From contig JBGAQX010000006.1 of assembly GCA_044220545.1 (NCBI GenBank), forward strand, positions 55,031-119,030: a stretch of DNA of 64,000 nucleotides. The letters run 5' to 3'. Of this stretch, positions 8,364-16,379 are shown in pieces. Positions within the stretch are counted from its first letter, which is position 1; the number at the start of each line of letters is the position of its first letter. Below the pieces are notes generated by a model, which saw only the letters and a program-made list of their open reading frames with translations, searched no databases and had not been told where the DNA came from. Position numbers and translations under genes: made by a program. Origin of the DNA: Fen-999 sp044220545. Lineage in GTDB: Bacteria; Pseudomonadota; Gammaproteobacteria; Burkholderiales; Rhodocyclaceae.

Positions 8364-10251
8364 TTTCTGCTTCGCGTTGTGGCTCGCCGCGCCCGCCTGG
8401 GCGGGCGTGTCGCTGGTGGTCGACAGCCTGCGCCATCCGTCCTTCGAGGCCGATGGCCTCGAGATCGTTTTCGCCACCGGCCGCGCCGGCGAGGCCGATA
8501 TCCGGTTCGAGCGCCTCAAACTCGCCGGCATCGAATACCGGCAACTGATCCTGCATTGCGCCGATTTCGCGGTCGACCTGCGCCACATCGATTGTCCGCG
8601 TGGCGAGATTCGGCGCGCGGACCAGCGTGGCGCGGATCGGCCCGCGCTGCCGTTCTCGTTCGCCTATCGCTTTGCCGACGGCCGACTGGAGATGGCCATC
8701 GAGGGCACCGACGTGCTGGCCTGGTCGCCGCTCGTCAAGCGCCTGCGCGCCTGGAATCCGGCCGGAACGGTCGATCTCCGGCTGGTGGCCGATCGCCGGC
8801 AGGCCGACTTGAAGCTGGCGGTACGCCAGCTCAAGTTCGGCAACAAGGCCGGCGACGTGGCCGGCGAAGGAATTGACCTGGCGCTGGAGGCCACCGCACG
8901 GCGCGTGGGCGACGACTGGCAATGGACGGCGCAAGTCGATTGGCCGGCCGGCGAACTGTATGTCGCCCCGTGGTATCGCCGCGCCGGGTTGAAGGTCGAG
9001 GCGCAAGGGCTGCTGAGCGCCCAGGCGCTGATGGTGGATATGGCGCGCGCCGATCTGGTCGGCATCGGCGCGGCCACGGCCAGCCTGAAGTGGGACCGGC
9101 AACAGGGCGCGCTGGACGAATGGGGCCTGGTGACCGAACCGCTCGATCTGGCGACGGCGTTTCGCGAATGGCTACAGCCCGTGCTCGATCAGTCGGCCGT
9201 GCCCAAGGTCAAGGCGAGTGGCCGGGTTCGATTCGCCGCTTCCTGGTCGCAGGGTGCCTGGCGCTCCTTCTATGCCGGGCTGGAAGACGCCACGTTGGTG
9301 GACGGCACCGACTACCTCGAATTTCGCGGCGTCAATGCCCACATTCCCTGGGAGCGGGGCGTGGTCAGCGAGGCCGAGTTCTCGGTCGCCGCCGCCCGGC
9401 TGGGCGAATTGCCGCTCGGTGGCTTCCGCATTCCGCTGCGCTTGAGCGACAACGATGCCCGTCTCGAAGGTCTGTCCATTCCGCTGCTCGATGGCCGATT
9501 GTTCATCGACGAGCTGGTGGCCTCCCGCCACGATGACGGCTGGCAGGGACGGTTCTCCGGCGGTATCGAGGGACTGTCGATGCCCAAGGTCTCCACGGCG
9601 CTCAAGGTGCCGCGCATGGCCGGCGGACTGACCGCCCGCATTCCCCGGGCGACCTACGCGCAACAGGTGCTGGCGTTCGACGGCGATCTGGTCATCGAGG
9701 TCTTCGACGGTCGCGTGGTCGCCAGCGGCCTGAAGGTGCTCGATCCGCTGCGCCCGACCCAGCGCTTTGTTGCCGACGTCGCGGCGCGCAATCTCGATTT
9801 CGGCCTCCTGACGCAAACCTTCTCCTTCGGCGCCATTCAGGGGCGCTTCGATGCCGACATCACAGGGCTGGAACTGGACGGCTGGAAACCGGTGCGCTTC
9901 GATGCCCGCGTCGCCAGCAGCCCCGGCAACTATCGGCGCACCATCAGTCGCGGCGCCTTGCAGGACATTTCGTCGCTCGGCGGCGCCGCCGGCGCGGCCG
10001 CCGTGCGGGCCAGCCCGGCCGGATTCTTCAACAGCTTCGACTACGAGCGCATCGGTCTCGGCTGTTCGCTGCGGCAGGGCATCTGCCACGCCGACGGCCT
10101 GGAGCCGGCCGACGACGGCTACCTGGTGGTCAAGGGCGGCGGCATTCCGAGGGTTCAGGTCATCGGCTACAATCGCCGCATCGACTGGAACCTGCTGGTG
10201 TCCCGTATTCAAGCCATCATCGCGGGGAAGTCCAAGGCGGTGATCGAATGA
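8323..10251 (+). CDS. YdbH-like AsmA-type envelope protein
   Basis: 642-residue secreted or inner-membrane-anchored protein with a signal-like N terminus (FFPLSFCFALWLAAPAWA). The body is beta-rich, with repeated GRL/GxxI strands and no catalytic motifs. Identification rests mainly on context: it is followed by a YnbE-like lipoprotein and a DUF1318/YdbL protein, as in E. coli ydbH-ynbE-ydbL, where YdbH is an AsmA-like inter-membrane bridge for phospholipids. It is shorter than E. coli YdbH (about 880 residues). The start is GTG inside cysM; a clear Shine-Dalgarno is not seen. Confidence 0.75.
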   Translation: MATAIFRRAFFPLSFCFALWLAAPAWAGVSLVVDSLRHPSFEADGLEIVFATGRAGEADIRFERLKLAGIEYRQLILHCADFAVDLRHIDCPRGEIRRADQRGADRPALPFSFAYRFADGRLEMAIEGTDVLAWSPLVKRLRAWNPAGTVDLRLVADRRQADLKLAVRQLKFGNKAGDVAGEGIDLALEATARRVGDDWQWTAQVDWPAGELYVAPWYRRAGLKVEAQGLLSAQALMVDMARADLVGIGAATASLKWDRQQGALDEWGLVTEPLDLATAFREWLQPVLDQSAVPKVKASGRVRFAASWSQGAWRSFYAGLEDATLVDGTDYLEFRGVNAHIPWERGVVSEAEFSVAAARLGELPLGGFRIPLRLSDNDARLEGLSIPLLDGRLFIDELVASRHDDGWQGRFSGGIEGLSMPKVSTALKVPRMAGGLTARIPRATYAQQVLAFDGDLVIEVFDGRVVASGLKVLDPLRPTQRFVADVAARNLDFGLLTQTFSFGAIQGRFDADITGLELDGWKPVRFDARVASSPGNYRRTISRGALQDISSLGGAAGAAAVRASPAGFFNSFDYERIGLGCSLRQGICHADGLEPADDGYLVVKGGGIPRVQVIGYNRRIDWNLLVSRIQAIIAGKSKAVIE

Positions 10252-10469
10252 CCCATACCCTGCGAATCCCGACTGTGCCAGGCGCCGCGCTGGTGGCGAT
10301 TTTCCTCTCCACCCTGCTTGCCGGCTGCGTCACCATCAACATCTATTTCCCCGCGTCGGCGGCCGAGAAAGCCGCCGATACCATCATTGACGAAGTCTGG
10401 CAGATGAAGGGCAAGCCGGCGGCGACCGCGCCGGAATCGCCGACTGTGCCGAAGGAGAAAGCACCATGA
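10248..10469 (+). CDS. YnbE-like outer-membrane lipoprotein
   Basis: 73-residue lipoprotein with a hydrophobic signal and a lipobox LLAGC; the mature protein begins CVTINIYFP and continues AAEKAADTIIDEVW. It overlaps the end of the YdbH-like gene (ATGA) and the start of the YdbL-like gene. In E. coli the YdbH-YnbE pair is thought to bridge the two membranes by beta-strand stacking; the same job is inferred here. Confidence 0.75.
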   Translation: MTHTLRIPTVPGAALVAIFLSTLLAGCVTINIYFPASAAEKAADTIIDEVWQMKGKPAATAPESPTVPKEKAP

Positions 10470-10879
10470 AACGCCTGTCCGCCATCCTGTTCCTCTGGGT
10501 ACTGGCGGCCTCGGTGCTGGCGCAGGGCAACCTGGAAATCAGCACCCCGGCCATCGGCCAGTTCAAGGCCGGCATGAGCCAGCGTCACGGCCAGTTGCTG
10601 CCCTGGTACGAGTCCGGCGCCGTCGGTCTGGCCAAGGACGGCACGGTGGCCCTGCGCGAACCCGGCGCCGTACCGCTGGCCCAACGGCAAGGCGTCACCG
10701 GCCTGGTCGCCGCCGAGAACGCCGATCGGGCCGGCCTCTACCGCGAAATCGCCCGCGCCAACGGCAACCCCGGCTGGGAAGCCGATATCCGCGCCACCTT
10801 CGCCCAGCGTTGGGCGGACCGCGCGCCGGCCGGCTGGTGGGTGCAAAGCGCCACCGGCATCTGGCAGCAGAAGAAGTGA
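10466..10879 (+). CDS. YdbL-like periplasmic protein (DUF1318)
   Basis: 137-residue protein with a cleavable signal peptide (about 1-19, ending VLAQG). It carries the DUF1318 core AAENADRAGLYREIARANG followed by ATFAQRWADRAPAGWWVQ. Overlaps the upstream lipoprotein by ATGA. In E. coli YdbL modulates the YdbH-YnbE bridge; here it completes the three-gene operon. Confidence 0.82.
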   Translation: MKRLSAILFLWVLAASVLAQGNLEISTPAIGQFKAGMSQRHGQLLPWYESGAVGLAKDGTVALREPGAVPLAQRQGVTGLVAAENADRAGLYREIARANGNPGWEADIRATFAQRWADRAPAGWWVQSATGIWQQKK

Positions 10880-10886
10880 CGCCGGC

Positions 10887-11669
10887 GTGACCCCGGTGCT
10901 CGTTTTCGACATCGAGACCATTCCCGATGTCCCCGGCCTGCGCGATCTTCATGGCCTGCCCGCCGGGTTGTCCGACGCCGAGGTGGCCGAGTTCGCCTTC
11001 CAGAAACAGCGGGCGAAGAACGGCAGCGACTTCCTGCCGCACTACCTGCAACGGGTCGCGGTCATCTCCTGCGTATTGCGCAGCCAGGGTGACGACGGCG
11101 GCTTCAAGGTCTGGTCGCTCGCCGAGCCCAAGCTCAATGAAGGCGAGATCATCCAGCGCTTCTTCTCCGGCATCGAGAAATACACGCCGCAGATCGTCTC
11201 CTGGAACGGCGGCGGATTCGACCTGCCGGTGCTCCACTATCGCGGCCTGATCCATGGCGTCCATGCGGCGCGCTATTGGCAACTCGGTGACGACGATCGC
11301 GACTTCAAGTGGAACAACTACATCAGCCGCTATCACATGCGGCACCTCGATCTCATGGACCTGCTGGCCATGTACCAGCCGCGCGCCAACGCCCCCCTAG
11401 ACGAACTCGCCAAGCTCATGGGCCTGCCCGGCAAACTGGGCATGGATGGCTCCGCCGTCTGGGGCGCCTGGCTCGACGGCAAGATCGACGACATTCGCGA
11501 CTACTGCGAGACCGACGTCGTCAACACCTACCTCGTCTATCTGCGCTTCCAGCAGATGCGCGGCGTGATGAGCGCCGGCGAACGCCAGGCCGAAGAGGCT
11601 TTCGTGCGGGAGCAACTCCAGGCGATCGACGCCGAGCACTGGCGGCAATTCATCGCCGCCTGGCGTTAG
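10887..11669 (+). CDS. Predicted 3'-5' exonuclease, PolB exonuclease-like (DNA_pol_B_exo2)
   Basis: 260-residue stand-alone DEDD-type nuclease. Exo I is FDIETIP (D8, E10), Exo II is SWNGGGFDLPVL, and Exo III is the DYCETDV block near residue 210. Family members act on DNA or RNA 3' ends, but their cellular role is undefined. The start is GTG at 10887, 7 bp after the ydbL-like stop, so it may be cotranscribed with the envelope operon. Length and motifs match the family. Confidence 0.88.
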   Translation: MTPVLVFDIETIPDVPGLRDLHGLPAGLSDAEVAEFAFQKQRAKNGSDFLPHYLQRVAVISCVLRSQGDDGGFKVWSLAEPKLNEGEIIQRFFSGIEKYTPQIVSWNGGGFDLPVLHYRGLIHGVHAARYWQLGDDDRDFKWNNYISRYHMRHLDLMDLLAMYQPRANAPLDELAKLMGLPGKLGMDGSAVWGAWLDGKIDDIRDYCETDVVNTYLVYLRFQQMRGVMSAGERQAEEAFVREQLQAIDAEHWRQFIAAWR

Positions 11670-11713
11670 TTGCCACTTGCGACCGAGTCATCGCCACGAT
11701 TGCCCCGGCATGG

Positions 11714-13201
11714 CTATTGGCTGGTCAGTCGCTCGTGAAGCTTTACCGTGGTGTCGACATTGCGCAGGAGCTCTTCGCTGGCCGAGATGACGGCGAGGAG
11801 TTGCTCGTTGCCGGGCTTGGCGGCGAGACTGGCGTCAAGCACGGCAAGAAAATGCTGCCACTGTTCCGCATCCACCCGCAGTTGCGCCATTGCTTCGGGA
11901 GCTTCGGCACTGTTGGCGACAAGGGCGCGCATGTTGGCGGAGAATTCCTTCCGTGAGGTTTCAATCAGGTTCGCCACTTTTCTGGAACGGCCAACCCACG
12001 GACTGAACAGGAACAGCTTGGTGACCCGGGCGCACAACATCCGGTTGCGTCCGGCGACATTGACCATGTGGGCCGCGGCGGTGCCGGCGTGTCGCGCCGC
12101 GGCCGAGGTGAGCAGATCCGCGGCGTCGAGGACATGTTCGCTGATCCCGAAGATCGCGTCGGACCTCGGCCGGTCGGACGAGACATCCGTCAGCTGATCG
12201 CGATAGGCGAGCCAGACGCTTCGCAGTTCGTCAAACCGGCCGCGCAGGGAGGATGACAAGTTCATGCCATCAAGCTGGGTCATGGTGCGCTCGAACTGGC
12301 TCCGGTACTTGCGCAGCGCGATCCGCGCGGAATTGACGGATAGCCCGTGGGCGAGCATCCACCAGGCGGTGGCCATGCGTTGCGACAACATGCGCTGGCG
12401 TCCGCAGGTGTTGACCAGGGCTGTCGGCGAAATTCTGCTGGTGGCGCCACTGCGCTCTTGTCGCTGGTAGGACAGTGTCGGTTGCTCGCGCTTGTCTTTG
12501 GCTTTTTGCGTGATTGCCAGCATGGCATTCTGGATATGTACGACCGCCCCCTCGACTACGATGATTCCGTCATCGGAAAGCTTGCGCAGCGTTCGGGAGA
12601 AGGTTTCCGGGGCGATACCCAGCCGGGAGGCGATCAGGTTCTTGCGCGCTCCAAGACGGACCGTGGTCTGACCCGCCATGCCACGCTGGTCGCCGGCGAG
12701 GCTGAGCAGGTAGTCGAGTACGCGCTGGGTGACCAGGTGGGAATGATGCCTGAGGACTTCGAACTCGGACGCGTAGTGGCTTTGCGCCATCGCTTCCAGC
12801 AGCCGCTTGCACAACGGCGCATCGCGAGCCACGACTTCCCTCAGGACATCCGCCGCAATCGCGATCACGATGCTCGGCTCAACGGTTTCGGCAAACGATG
12901 CGTAGTCGGTGGCGCTGAACAGTTCGCTCAGGGCCAGAATCTGCCCTGGACGAATCAGTTCAAGCACCTTTTCCGCCTTGTCGGACAGCAAGGCGAAACG
13001 CTTGATCGAACCGGAAGCGAGGAAATGGGCTTCCCGTATCGGCTGCCCGGCGCTGTACAGCGAGCGGTGGCGCGCCAGGTCAAGCACCCGGCAGGCCGCG
13101 CCGAGCCGCGATAGATGATCCGCCTTGATTCCGGCAAACAGCGGAATGCACGCCAGCAATGCGCGGGGGTCGATCGCCAGGCGGTCTTTTCGGGTGGGCA
13201 T
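11714..13201 (-). CDS. Crp/Fnr-type regulator fused to two PilJ/NarX-like P-box modules
   Basis: 495 residues, no membrane segment. Residues about 20-140 form a cyclic-nucleotide-type sensor domain, and about 170-225 a winged HTH whose recognition helix is ETFSR (E199, S202, R203), the ExxSR pattern FNR uses to read TTGAT/TTGAC half-sites. No FNR-type cysteine cluster is seen. The C-terminal 240 residues are helical with two P-box-like motifs: NTCGRQRMLSQRM (264-276) and NVAGRNRMLCARV (381-393), as in PilJ domains (PF13675) and the nitrate sensors NarX/NarQ. It lies 130 bp downstream of nirS on the same strand. Inferred to be a DNR-like denitrification regulator that may sense nitrate or nitrite directly. 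Confidence 0.85.
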   Translation of the reverse strand: MPTRKDRLAIDPRALLACIPLFAGIKADHLSRLGAACRVLDLARHRSLYSAGQPIREAHFLASGSIKRFALLSDKAEKVLELIRPGQILALSELFSATDYASFAETVEPSIVIAIAADVLREVVARDAPLCKRLLEAMAQSHYASEFEVLRHHSHLVTQRVLDYLLSLAGDQRGMAGQTTVRLGARKNLIASRLGIAPETFSRTLRKLSDDGIIVVEGAVVHIQNAMLAITQKAKDKREQPTLSYQRQERSGATSRISPTALVNTCGRQRMLSQRMATAWWMLAHGLSVNSARIALRKYRSQFERTMTQLDGMNLSSSLRGRFDELRSVWLAYRDQLTDVSSDRPRSDAIFGISEHVLDAADLLTSAAARHAGTAAAHMVNVAGRNRMLCARVTKLFLFSPWVGRSRKVANLIETSRKEFSANMRALVANSAEAPEAMAQLRVDAEQWQHFLAVLDASLAAKPGNEQLLAVISASEELLRNVDTTVKLHERLTSQ

Positions 13202-13285
13202 CGAGGTTATGGTCCTGTCGGGGCAGGAGGGAGTACGTCAAATCGGCAAGCGAAATCGATAGTACCGCGGGCCGGGTGAATCCGC

Positions 13286-13319
13286 GCGCCCCCCGGGGCC
13301 GAACCGACACCGGGGGCGC
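13286..13319 (-). other. GC-rich stem-loop between nirS and the Fnr-PilJ gene
   Basis: An 8-bp perfect stem (GCGCCCCC at 13286-13293, GGGGGCGC at 13312-13319) lies just after the nirS stop. There is no T tract on the minus strand, so it is not a convincing terminator. It may protect the nirS mRNA 3' end or attenuate readthrough into the regulator gene. Confidence 0.45.
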
Positions 13320-13331
13320 CGCCAGCCTGGA

Positions 13332-15056
13332 TCAATACACGTCGTGCTGCGTGTTGAAGGTATTGAAGTGACCGGTCGGCGTGATCAGGCGCGGATCCCG
13401 GATCACCGCCTTGAGCTTGAGGGTCTTGTCATCCACCACCACGATTGCGGACTCCTTGTTCTTGGCGCTCCACACCGAGAACCAGACCTCGTCGCCGGCC
13501 TTGTTGTACTCGGGCTGGACGACCCGCTTGGCGCCATCGTCCTTGATACCGGACCACTCGGCGATCGGCAGCACCTTGTAGCCCGCCGCCAGATTCTTGA
13601 TGTCGAATACGGCGACACTCTGCGATACCGCGGCATCGGGATTGAGCGGTGTGTCGACATAGAGATGGTTCGACTTGGGATGGCTCTTGATGAACAGCGA
13701 ACCGCCGCCCTGGCCCTTCAGGCTTTCAACGACCTTCCAGGCGCTCTCCTTGTGCTTCGCCGGATCGGTGCCGATCAGCGCGATGGTCTCATCGCCAAGG
13801 TGGCTGGTCGCCCAGACCGGGCCGAACTTCGGGTGCGCGAAGTTGGCGCCGCGACCCGGGTGCGGAATCTTGCCGACGTCGATGAGGCCGGCCAGCTTGC
13901 CTTTCTTCATGTCGATGGCGCCGATCTTGTTGGACTGGTTGGCGGCGACCATGAAGTAACGTTTGGAGCTATCGAGCCCGCCGTCATGAAGGAACTTGGC
14001 GACGGGAATCTCGGTGACCTTGAGCTGACCGACATCGCTGTAGTCGACCACCAGGGACTTGCCGGTTTCCTTGACGTTGACCACGAACTCGGGCTTGAAG
14101 TGCGAGGACGCGATGGAGGCCACGCGTGGCTCGGGGTGGTATTCCTGGTCGCCCACGGTCATGCCGCGCGTGGCCATGATCTTGATCGGCTCGAGGGTGT
14201 CGCCGTTCATGATGGTGTACTGCGGTGGCCAGTAGGTGCCGGCGATCGCCAGCTTGTCCTCGTAGCCCTTGAATTTCGAGGTTTCCACCGAGCGGGCCTC
14301 CAGGCCGACACGGACCTCGGCGACGGTTTCCGGCTTCTCCATCCACAGGTCGATCATGTTGATCTTGGCGTCCCGGCCGATGACGAACAGGTAGCGCCCC
14401 GAGGCCGACATGCGCGAGATATGCACCGCGTAGCCTGTCTTGATGATGCTGATGATCTGCTTGCTGGCGCCGTCGATCAAGGCGATCTCGCCAGCGTCCC
14501 GCAGGGTGGTCGAGAAGAGATTGTTCAGGTTGTAGTTGTTCATCTTCTTCTTCGGACGGTCGGCGGGCGCCACATAAACCTTCCAGGTCGCCTTCATGTC
14601 CTTGAGACCGTATTCGGGCGGCTGCGGCGGGGTCTGCTGCACGTAGCGCGCCATCAGGTCAACCTCTTCCGGAGACAGCTCCCCCGAGGTTTGCCAATTC
14701 GGCATACCCGCCGGCGAGCCATAGGCGATGAACACCTTCAAGTACTCGGTGCCTTTGTCGATCGTGATGTCGGGGGTCAGGGGCTTGCCGGTCGCCCCCT
14801 TGCGCAGCACGCCGTGGCAGCCGGCGCAGCGCTGGAAATAGATTTGCCGCGCCTTGTCGAACTCGCTCTTGCTCATCGGCGGCGCCTTCGGGTTGATGTC
14901 CTGATACATCTCGACGCTTCCAAGCGGCGAACCTCCGGCCTGATAGGCCGTTTCGGCCGGCGCGATGTCCTTCTGCGGGGCCGCCAGGGCACCGGCCGTG
15001 GCCAGGGACAGGCTTGTCGCCGCGACGACGCGGGACAAGCGGGCTGATTTCTTCAT
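13332..15056 (-). CDS. nirS: Cytochrome cd1 nitrite reductase
   Basis: Periplasmic enzyme reducing nitrite to nitric oxide, the key step of denitrification. The 574-residue precursor has a signal peptide (about 1-25, ending GALA), a c-type heme site CAGCH (77-81) in the N-terminal cytochrome domain, and an eight-bladed d1 propeller with conserved histidines in GYAVHISRMSASGRY (H212), ASSHFKPE (H319) and IPHPGRGANF (H399). The start at 15056 has a strong GGAGGAGG site; an open frame extends to 15254 but would run through the promoter. No other nir genes for heme d1 synthesis are in the window. Confidence 0.97.
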   Translation of the reverse strand: MKKSARLSRVVAATSLSLATAGALAAPQKDIAPAETAYQAGGSPLGSVEMYQDINPKAPPMSKSEFDKARQIYFQRCAGCHGVLRKGATGKPLTPDITIDKGTEYLKVFIAYGSPAGMPNWQTSGELSPEEVDLMARYVQQTPPQPPEYGLKDMKATWKVYVAPADRPKKKMNNYNLNNLFSTTLRDAGEIALIDGASKQIISIIKTGYAVHISRMSASGRYLFVIGRDAKINMIDLWMEKPETVAEVRVGLEARSVETSKFKGYEDKLAIAGTYWPPQYTIMNGDTLEPIKIMATRGMTVGDQEYHPEPRVASIASSHFKPEFVVNVKETGKSLVVDYSDVGQLKVTEIPVAKFLHDGGLDSSKRYFMVAANQSNKIGAIDMKKGKLAGLIDVGKIPHPGRGANFAHPKFGPVWATSHLGDETIALIGTDPAKHKESAWKVVESLKGQGGGSLFIKSHPKSNHLYVDTPLNPDAAVSQSVAVFDIKNLAAGYKVLPIAEWSGIKDDGAKRVVQPEYNKAGDEVWFSVWSAKNKESAIVVVDDKTLKLKAVIRDPRLITPTGHFNTFNTQHDVY

Positions 15057-15198
15057 GTTGCCTCCTCCATAGGTTGATGAGCCGCTGCGGCGGGCCGGCA
15101 ACGTCTGCCCGGGCCCGCGCGCGGCGGGATGATGCCAAGCCACCCGGCGATGTATTGCGCAAGTCGAGGGAGGGTAAGGATGCCAACGGCAACAACAA

Positions 15199-15212
15199 TT
15201 GATCCAGGTTAA
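15199..15212 (-). promoter_or_regulatory. Proximal FNR/DNR-type box of nirS
   Basis: Reading toward nirS the site is TTAAC-CTGG-ATCAA, one half-site perfect and one with a G-to-A change. Its centre is about 149 bp upstream of the nirS start. If it acts at -41.5, transcription would start near 15164, and a weak -10-like TTACCCT lies at the right place (about 15171-15177). Confidence 0.65.
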
Positions 15213-15240
15213 GCGCCGCGACCACCCGTCATATGAAAAT

Positions 15241-15254
15241 TTGACCGTCATCAA
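15241..15254 (-). promoter_or_regulatory. Distal FNR/DNR-type box of nirS
   Basis: TTGAC-CGTC-ATCAA on the plus strand, a near-perfect FNR-family palindrome (TTGAT-N4-ATCAA class). Its centre is exactly 42 bp, four helical turns, from the proximal box, so both would lie on the same face of the helix. The recognition helix of the nearby Fnr-PilJ protein is of the class that reads these half-sites. Confidence 0.75.
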
Positions 15255-15523
15255 TTGCCTCGGGGCGCGCCGAATGGAATGTCGTCAGCGGCCGCGGCCG
15301 CGATTGCCGCCGGTGCGCGGCCTCCGCATCTGGATATGTGCCTTGCCGGCGGCCTCGGCCGGTAGCGCCGGGCCGGCCGGGACGACCGCATCGACGGTAG
15401 GGTCAATATTGACCGCGATCAAGGGCGGCAAGACCGGTGAATCGCGGGCGATGTCGAGGGACGCGGATTGACGGATTCTCGAGGCGCGTCAACGGGCCAT
15501 CGTCGGGGGATGCGGGGCGAAGG
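15255..15523. other. Non-coding stretch upstream of the nirS promoter
   Basis: With the nirS leader this forms a 467-bp gap (15057-15523). No convincing gene is present; the short open frames are low-complexity and lack ribosome-binding sites. The only marked element is a perfect 14-bp palindrome, GGTCAATATTGACC at 15401-15414, whose half-sites point opposite to an FNR box, so its reader is unknown. Confidence 0.5.
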
Positions 15524-16372
15524 CTACGACTGCCGCGCTATCGCGCCCTCGATCAGATTCAGAAAGTCCTTTTCATCTCGCACCTGCGCCACTTCGGCCG
15601 AGGTGACGGTATAGCCGTGCGGGCCGGCGATGGCTTCGTAGCGGGGTACGCGGGCGTGGAACAGGCGCGGGAATATCCAGCGGGTGAAGTCGTCCGGGTC
15701 GGCCTCGGCGATGGCTGCGAGTCTCTTTTCGGTCAGATAGGCGGGAAGCTGCTCGGCCAGGAAGGCGGGGCGGAAGTAGAGCGGTTTCGGGTCCGATTGC
15801 GCGCGGCGGATGAGTGTCGTTTCTTCTTCGGCGGTGGTGACGCGGATGTAGAGGATCAGCGTGTGCCTGACCAGCAGGTCGATTACCGAGGGCTCTTCCA
15901 GTTCGCACAGGCTGCCGCCGACGTCGTTGACGAAATGCTCGTAGCCGTAGATCTCGCGGCCCTTGCGCTCGAATTCGGGGACGTCGCGCATGGCGGCGAT
16001 TTCGGCCTCGCGGTACATGGCCTGGCGGCGGCTGAACTCGACCGGTTCCAGGCCGCCGCGCGCCGGGTCGCCGAGCTTGCCGACGAAGGAGAGCACCGGA
16101 CCGAGATCGTCGACCTTGATGTTGTTCTTGATGTCGATCCAGTCCCGGCGCAGCAGGTCGCGCAGGAAGGGCACCCGCATCGCCTGCTGCTTGATGATGT
16201 CGAGGATGGGTTCGTCCAGGTAGCGCTTGCCGATGCGGTAGTCGGCCGAGTAGTGAAACCAGTCGTGGCGACGCAACAGGGACGAGAGATGGGTCTTGCC
16301 GACGCCGGACATGCCGAGCAGGGTGACCTGTTTGTTCGGCCAGGCGCGGAAGGAATCGACGGTGAATTTCAT
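15524..16372 (-). CDS. P-loop ATPase of unknown role
   Basis: 282-residue soluble protein with a Walker A motif GMSGVGKT (20-27) directly after a first strand, giving a kinase/GTPase-like P-loop fold. No further domain is recognised. Middle segment has DWIDIKNNIKVDDLGPVLSFVGKLG, and it ends with a helical C terminus. The start at 16372 was chosen because upstream sequence is in murI, which ends 7 bp earlier on the same strand, so the two are probably cotranscribed. I cannot assign a function; substrate kinase or regulatory ATPase are both open. Confidence 0.75.
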   Translation of the reverse strand: MKFTVDSFRAWPNKQVTLLGMSGVGKTHLSSLLRRHDWFHYSADYRIGKRYLDEPILDIIKQQAMRVPFLRDLLRRDWIDIKNNIKVDDLGPVLSFVGKLGDPARGGLEPVEFSRRQAMYREAEIAAMRDVPEFERKGREIYGYEHFVNDVGGSLCELEEPSVIDLLVRHTLILYIRVTTAEEETTLIRRAQSDPKPLYFRPAFLAEQLPAYLTEKRLAAIAEADPDDFTRWIFPRLFHARVPRYEAIAGPHGYTVTSAEVAQVRDEKDFLNLIEGAIARQS

Positions 16373-16379
16373 GCGCCGA

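Noticed and set aside
13286..13319. Terminator between nirS and the regulator gene
   Set aside because: Strong GC stem but no T run on the transcribed strand; listed only as a stem-loop.
15057..15254. N-terminal extension of nirS to 15254
   Set aside because: It would cross the FNR boxes and lacks a signal peptide; the start at 15056 has a strong ribosome-binding site and a signal sequence.
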